This document shows positions 58,231 through 64,000 of a DNA stretch of 64,000 nucleotides, piece by piece. Position numbers and translations under genes: made by a program. The DNA lies in NCBI RefSeq assembly GCF_028583425.1, contig NC_072795.1:9943001-10007000 (forward strand), read 5' to 3'. Source of the stretch: Eublepharis macularius (taxonomy: Eukaryota > Chordata > Lepidosauria > Squamata > Eublepharidae). The notes below the pieces were generated by a model. The model was not told the DNA's origin. It did not search any database and worked only from the letters and a program-made list of their open reading frames with translations. Every line of letters begins with the position of its first letter. The stretch's first letter is position 1.

Positions 58231-58348
58231 GGGCCAAGCTACACATGACGAATGACACTTGAACAGCAAGTGTATTTCTCCCTGTTCACTTGCCCTCCAC
58301 TCAATCCACTTGCCATTCAAGTGTCATTCGTCATGTGTAGCTTGGCCC
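58231..58348. mobile_element. Palindromic MITE, copy 3 (gene B intron 1)
   Basis: The ends GGGCCAAGCTACACATGACG and CGTCATGTGTAGCTTGGCCC are perfect inverted repeats. The interior matches copy 2. Confidence 0.8.
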
Positions 58349-58648
58349 ATAGTCTAGCCTGAGAGAGGGCTGAGGGATAAAATAGCGTATTACACCCAAA
58401 ACTCCTTGGAAGGAGGATAAAATGTACTAAATAAATAAACCATTCTCTGGAATACAGACTTGCCTTGGACAGCCAGAAGGGTAGACAGATAAGAGAAGCC
58501 TATGAAGGGAAGTTTAGGAGTGAGCATGCCCCCAGGAGAAGGAAGTGGAGGTGAGGTGGCGAAAGGAAATCTAAGAGAAAGGAAATCAGTAAGGAAGATG
58601 AGGCACAGAAGAGAGCAGCATATGGCCAGAAACTGAAGAGGTAAAGAA

Positions 58649-59103
58649 TACAGATGAGCGATTCGGGTTTCCTATTCGGGTTTTTAACCAAAATTGGGCC
58701 CAATATGGAAAGATTTGGGAATCCCAAATCGGCCCCAGCACTGCTGAGCTGATTTGGGAATCTCGAAGCAGAGCTATTCAAAGCAATTTGTATCACTTCA
58801 GAAAGCTTCAGGCAAAGCATCAGCAGCCGCAGAACTTTTCTAGCTGTTTTCATTTGCAAATAGCAAGTTTCAAACTTTCAAAAGTTTCAAAACTTTCAAA
58901 CCCCCTCCTCCCTCTCCCATCCAGTGAAAAAAGCAGTGGGGCGGGAAGTTTGAATTTTGAAAGCAACACTTTTCTTGCCACGTGGAACCGGCAAGAAAAG
59001 TGTTGCTTTGAGCTTCAGTGTACCGAAGCTTTGGGATTCGAGTGATTCTGAATTGTTTTCCCAGTTCGGGGAATCCTGAATCTTTTTTGGGTGCACACCC
59101 CTA
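58649..59103. mobile_element. Non-autonomous hAT transposon with 8-bp TSD in gene B intron 1
   Basis: The element begins TACAGATGAGCGATTCGGG and ends GGGTGCACACCCCTA, flanked by the perfect duplication GTAAAGAA (58641-58648, 59104-59111). It ends only 83 bp before exon 2 of gene B, which limits the room for the branch point and tract but leaves the acceptor intact. Confidence 0.85.
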
Positions 59104-59186
59104 GTAAAGAAGAGTGAACTGCACATGCCACAGTCAAAAAACTAGCTGAATTAAAGTAACTATTCTCTCTTTTGATGTGATGGTAG

Positions 59187-59349
59187 ATGGCAAAGCAATA
59201 TGGAAACATTTACATTATATGGCTGGGATCTAAACCTGTCATTGTACTGTCTGGATTTGAGGCAGTGAAAGAAGGATTGATAAACCATTCCAAAGACTTT
59301 GCTGATCGTCCAGTGACGCCTTTCCTGAAAGCTATAGGAAAAGAACAGG
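59187..59349 (+). CDS. CYP2-family cytochrome P450 gene B, exon 2
   Basis: The exon is exactly 163 bp, the usual CYP2 exon 2 length, between a GATGGTAG acceptor and a GTAAGT donor. It starts in phase 0 with MAKQYGNIYIIWLGSKPVIV, continues LSGFEAVKEGLINHSKDF, and ends DRPVTPFLKAIGKEQ plus one base. The YGNxYxxxLG, VVLxGFEAVKEGL and FxxRP blocks are diagnostic of family 2 (A helix, beta-1 strands, B helix). The reading frame is open, so gene B may be active. Exon 3 was not found between 59350 and 64000 and must lie further downstream. Confidence 0.9.
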
Positions 59350-61739
59350 GTAAGTTGCTGGCAAGACTGTACATCTCCTCCCTGAATGTACAAAATACAA
59401 GAGACAGAAAATGAAGCCTCTGAATGTTGCAATCACTTTTCAATTTCTCCAGCTGGTGAAAACCTGAAACTGAAATTGTTCCGGATTTACTAGCCTTGTC
59501 TTTTGGCACTGCCATGTAAACAGTTCTCATTGGTTTTGTTTTTACATAAACTAGGCAGTCAACAAAGAAGACACGAGGTTGCTGTAATTCGAAGGGGATT
59601 TGTGGGGAGCTTCAAAAGTGCTTGTCCTATTCACAAGGAGCAAGGTGTCTGGGGTGGGGCTAGGGTTGCAACTCTAGCTTGAGAATTCCTGAAGGTTTGG
59701 AGGAACAGCCTGGAGAGGGTGGAGTTCAGAGAAGGGTGGAGTTCAGCAGGGGTGGGATGCAATAGAGGTTGCCCTCCGAAACTCCATTTGCTCCAAGGGA
59801 AATGATCACTAGAGTTGCAATTCTAGAAGAGCTGGCCACAGCTGGAGGTTAGCAACCTCAGTGCAGCTGAGGATCAAAAAAAAAAAAGAGAACAGTAGGT
59901 ACACTTTGAGAATGGGAGGAAGTAAATAGGATTGGGAGGGAACCAGCCAGCTGCTCTGAATATCAGCGTATATCTTTTCATGCATCACATTTAGGGACGT
60001 TCGATCATCCATCAGGTCAGCTCATATTCTGCTTGCAGGTCGCTAACAGGGAGCCAGTTTTTCAGTAGACTGTTCCTTGTCAACCCATTTGTTTGGCAGG
60101 TTGCTTCTTCAGATTCCATCATAACCACACAGAACAGCATAACTGGCTTTTCACAGATGCATTTTCATGCAGCCCGTTTGAGTTCTACTGCCCCCCTTGC
60201 AGGATAAAGTAGGGGAGATTGAGCCATTTAGTCCTCCCATCCTCTTGTTGCATTCTGCTTGCCTCTAGGCATTGAGGAGAGCCCTGCTGAAAATAGTGTG
60301 AGTGCAAGGGAAGAGAAGGATGATGGGTCGTTTGATTCCCTGCCCTTGGGGGATCGCTCCTGACATAGCATGTTCTTCAGCCAGCCATTTGCTGACCTTT
60401 ATAATGCTTGGAGACCCATTCTTGCAAGCAGTAATTTTGGATGCCGAGGGAATTGAGATAATACTAATTGCAGGATAGCATTGATGGGGAGAAGGAAAGA
60501 CAAGGGGACCAGCAACAAAACACATCCAACAACAAAGACCATAACTTTATTGATTTCACAGATCATGGAGCATTGGCATTACATAGGACACGGATCCCAG
60601 CATCAGCTGTCCTGTCTGACAGCTGATGACCTCCACGTTCCCTCGGACCCTTGCCAAGGGGTGTCATGATGGGATGACAGTTAGAGGGATACCATGTGGG
60701 CAGACGCCTCTGTGTGGATCCCCTGCCACCTGAGAGTGAGATGGACACAACAGCCCCTGAGCTGGGCATGCACCTGCCAAACCTCCCTCTCCAAATCCCT
60801 TAAGGGGATTCCATAATAGGGAAACAGAGCTCCAAGGCCCTGGTTCCCTCCAAATGTGTTGGTGCCCCATGCCCAAACTGCCTCCACATGGAAGTTGTGT
60901 GACAAAGAGAAAGCCATTACACAACATCCCCACATGCACCCATGACAATCCACAACCAACCTCCAACTATCATGAGCCCCAACACCAGATCTAAAGGGAG
61001 GGCCGGGTGGGAATCTCGTCACAAACAGAATGCTGGGGGGGGGGGGGGCGGCTTGGTTGCAGACCTGAGAGGGAACCCTGCTTCCATGGTCCAATGGCCT
61101 TTCCCCACCCATGACTACCTAGGCTATCCAGCCCTAATTGGCTGGCCTAGAACTTTGAACCTCATCTGCATGGGCTCCCCAGCAATGGTAGTTGGGAGGT
61201 GCATGGCCACGGACAACATGGCGGCTGCCATGCATCTCACCTTCCATTCCTCCCCCCTCACTGCTCACAACAGGCCCCCGAGGGAAGTGTGGGTGCCAGA
61301 GTTTTTTTTGCTATATCATTCGTTTTGTCTCATTTCTGATCTAAGCAGTGTGCAGACTGGGAAGGTTTGGCAGCAGTAGGAGACTTTATGCATGAAGACA
61401 TCCGGGGAGACATAGTGTTGCACCTTGCATGTCCAATTTCTGTTCTTTTTAAAGAGATACATGTGTTGAAGTCCTTATGGATCTCCACTTCACCCTTGGT
61501 GCTGTGTGATGTCAAATCAATGAAAAATAAGATCTCTGTAATATCAGATTTGTTGTATGAGGAACAGATAGCCTGGACTGCTTGATGGAAACTTTAATTA
61601 GATGAATCTGATGTTGTTCGTCTAGCACAATTGGCTGTAGTGGTGTAGAAAGTCCTTCACTAACCTTGAAATGGATTGGTGCGGTGGTGATTCTTTTCCA
61701 CAAGACTTTCCCCGTCAGGAGATACTCAGTGCATTCAAC
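59350..61739. other. Gene B intron 2, no exon found
   Basis: About 59655-59860 starts TAGGGTTGCAACTC and ends GGAGGTTAGCAACC, a DNA-transposon-like repeat. 60470-61300 is GC-rich with AACTTTATTGATTTC at its left, resembling a reversed retroelement end; family unresolved. No CYP2 exon 3 was seen. Confidence 0.4.
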
Positions 61740-64000
61740 AGAAAGCTTTGATTGTACATCTCTAATCAGGGGCAGGTTAGGGAGCTGATTTACTCTCCAC
61801 CTGACTGTCTAGTGGTCCCTGGCTGATTTGGATGTGGCATTGAGGACTCCAAGGATAGTTGTCTTCAGGGACTTCAATATACATACTGAGGCCAATGTGT
61901 GAAGTCAAGCTCAGAACTTCTTGGCTCCCACGACAATGATGGATCTGTTTTAAGTTGTGATGGACCCAACGTGTTTATTTTAAAAAAAAAACGTTAAGGT
62001 GGACCTTATTATCTGTACCAAGCAGCTTTGTCAGTCCCTGACAGGTAGAACCCCTGGTCCCTCTCCAGTGAACACGTATTTGTTCCAACAGAAAAGGCTT
62101 TATTCAGGATTTTACAGTTCAGGTCTGCACTCCATCACAGAGCTTGGTAGAAGTGAGGAATCAAAACATATTGGTTATGATATACTTGAAAACTCCAGCA
62201 ATGGTTAGGTTTTTGGCACACAAGATTCTGTGAGAACCTCTTATAGTTATGATGAATCAACAATCAGTACATTCTCAGCAGCTGGCAAAGTAGCAAAACT
62301 GGCATCTAGACACTCAAGGTCATGTCTAACTAAGAGATGCATACTTTTGGAGAGATAAGGTGAGAGGCCCTGTCTTGGGGCCTGGAGAGCAATAATCATA
62401 TACCGGAGAGAACATGGTTAACATGGCTAGAGGATAGATTACAACAGGTTAGCAGTAAGGCATTATAACTTCAGTATACTGTGGCATCAGTGATAACACA
62501 ACCAAATAAATATGGCATGGCTATACACAGACATGAGAAGCTTGCTGCTGATCTAATGAAGAGCTTGGAGATTCTGCCCTTACTCTGATGAGAACATTAA
62601 CTACTGAAGGCATGGTTGAGGTGGAGGGTCATTTCAGATGCACTTGGAGATTAGTGGACACTAAAGATTTCCAGGTGACTCTGGGAGATTTTGAAAGCCT
62701 CCCTGATGACTGTCACAGCATGGAACAATGGGTTGTTTTAAGATATGAAGTGGTCTGGGAGATTACTAGAATATTGTAGGTAGAAAACTCAGCATGGATT
62801 AGTCAGAGCCTGCCATACAACTCAGGTGGCAGCGATGCTGGCAAAAAACAAAACAAAAAAACCTCTCTGCCACCCTTGCATCAGCTGAACCTTTGAGACT
62901 TGATAATCCCAAAGTCTGACCCTGTTACTGATGTCAATTTGGTCCCTATGACCGAATTATCATTCTTTGGTGATAAAATCACTCTTACCTGTTTCAGCTT
63001 GGAAGACAAGTTGAGAGTACAGCCAGTACCCAAGTTGTCAGAAGAAGTACCTGCTTATCTTTTAGTTATGAATAGATGGCAGTGTATCTTGCCAATGAAT
63101 ACTGAACAGGCTTCTTGGTGAGAGCCACCACTTTACCCATGCCAATCCTATTTTTTAAAATCCTGCTGGGGGAAATTATCAGAGCCTTTGGTTAAAATCA
63201 GTAATGAACGCCTCACTGACTGGGTGAAGGGAGAGGTGTTAGAAATTTGCTTTAGAGATCTTTGTTGGTTCAAGATGAGGTAGCCAGTTATAGATGAGTC
63301 TCCAATTTACCTTTTCTGCAAAGGCAATACATTTGGGGTCTTGAATAACACATCTGCCCTTAATCCTTGTGTATGTTTTCAATCTAGCGTCAGGCATGGT
63401 TTCAGAACCAAGGTCGTTATAGTTGCACTGGTGGAGGATGTTTGTTTAAAGGTGGACGGGAGAAAGACATCCTTGTTACTATTGTTAAATCTACCATGAA
63501 GATCATTTCAGACAGGTAGCCATGTTGGTCTGCACTACAGCAGCATTTGAGTTCAGTGGCACTTTAAGGACTGCTAGGATTTTCTGTCCAGTTGGACACA
63601 AAGAGTTTCCACTAGAAAGGCAGAATCAGGGGGTTGGGATTTGTTCTGTGGAGTGTTTTAGGGTTCTGTTCTCTCCCATGCTCTTCAACATCTACATAAC
63701 CCCACTAAATGAGATAATCATTCATATTAGCATGTCATCGGCATACAGATGACACCCAGATCTATGTTTCATCATCTAAGCCTCTAGATGCATCTGTCTT
63801 GTCTCTGAACAAGTATTTTGAGTCCGTAGTGGCCCTATAATTAGAATCCCCAAACACCTGTTTGTGTGTGTGTGTGTGTCTTGGATCCATACACCCACCG
63901 TCAAGTTCATACTTGAGCCTCTTCTTCTCTTCTGTGAAAAGCTGGTTGTTTTCCTACTCCTCTGCAGACCTTCCCCATCTTAAGGAGTCGAAATTATCAC
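61740..64000 (+). mobile_element. CR1 LINE, endonuclease to reverse transcriptase, interrupted
   Basis: At about 61845 decayed plus-strand reading gives RIVVFRDFNIH, the catalytic GDFNxH block of the endonuclease. At about 63660-63830 it gives LSPMLFNIYITPLNE, then DTQIYVSSSKPL, the RT core. A different repeat (about 62040-62540) and a short repeat tail (63510-63590) interrupt it, and it runs past the window edge. Many stops are present. Confidence 0.7.

Larger units (their letters stand above)
51066..59186 (+). other. Gene B intron 1, alignable with gene A intron 1
   Basis: The 8.1-kb intron starts GTATGT. Its first 380 bp, the stretch 51470-51730, and 55340-55440 align with 15687-16040, 18030-18260 and 20915-21000 of gene A. 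A 2-kb block (about 16040-18020) is present only in A. The remainder is filled by a SINE, a nested DNA transposon cluster, CR1 tails, a MITE and a hAT element described separately. No further exon was seen. Confidence 0.6.

Noticed and set aside
61999-62208. 69-codon frame within the CR1 region
   Set aside because: It lies in a different repeat inserted into the LINE and shows no domain.

Overview
The window reads as vertebrate, most likely squamate reptile (lizard, possibly gecko-like), nuclear DNA. The clues are the repeat types rather than any single gene: BovB/RTE, CR1 and L1 LINEs, tRNA-derived and 5S rRNA-derived SINEs, many non-autonomous hAT transposons, a Penelope-like fragment with a hammerhead ribozyme, and a Ngaro-type tyrosine-recombinase retrotransposon. 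I name the clade from general knowledge of such repeats; no database was searched.

The only host protein-coding content I can support is a tandem pair of cytochrome P450 family 2 (CYP2) genes on the plus strand. Gene A runs from a TATA box near 15405 to a terminal exon ending at 32875. Exons 1, 7, part of 8, and 9 are recognisable. Exon 7 has an in-frame stop, the first third of exon 8 is occupied by SINE sequence, the exon 9 acceptor lies in a 101-bp tandem duplication, and I could not find exons 2-6, so A looks like a pseudogene. Gene B starts at a TATA box near 50765 and has intact exon 1 (50895-51065) and exon 2 (59187-59349, exactly 163 bp). It continues beyond the window and could be functional. 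The promoters, 5' leaders and first introns of A and B align in blocks, so the pair arose by segmental tandem duplication.

Layout. 1-4.3 kb: SINEs, a palindromic MITE and LINE tails. 4.3-13.3 kb: a minus-strand BovB copy split by two hAT elements, a SINE and a 5.8-kb Ngaro element (about 6386-12222) that looks whole. 13.4-15.4 kb: repeat-rich DNA upstream of A. 15.4-32.9 kb: gene A with introns filled by L1, hAT, a solo LTR, 5S SINEs, a Penelope-like fragment and a U2 snRNA fragment. 33-50 kb: intergenic repeats, including a 238-bp-arm near-perfect palindrome (35502-36175) and a recent inverted repeat pair (39891-40132 / 41632-41922). 49.8-59.4 kb: gene B, with an extra copy of its promoter upstream. 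59.4-64 kb: intron 2 of B, mostly repeats, including a plus-strand CR1 LINE.

The genes do not form an operon-like system. The window is a P450 cluster undergoing duplication and decay in a very repeat-rich region. The most distinctive items are the whole-looking Ngaro element with an SGNH-hydrolase frame, the hammerhead ribozyme, the long palindrome, and the splice-site and promoter duplications in the P450 pair.
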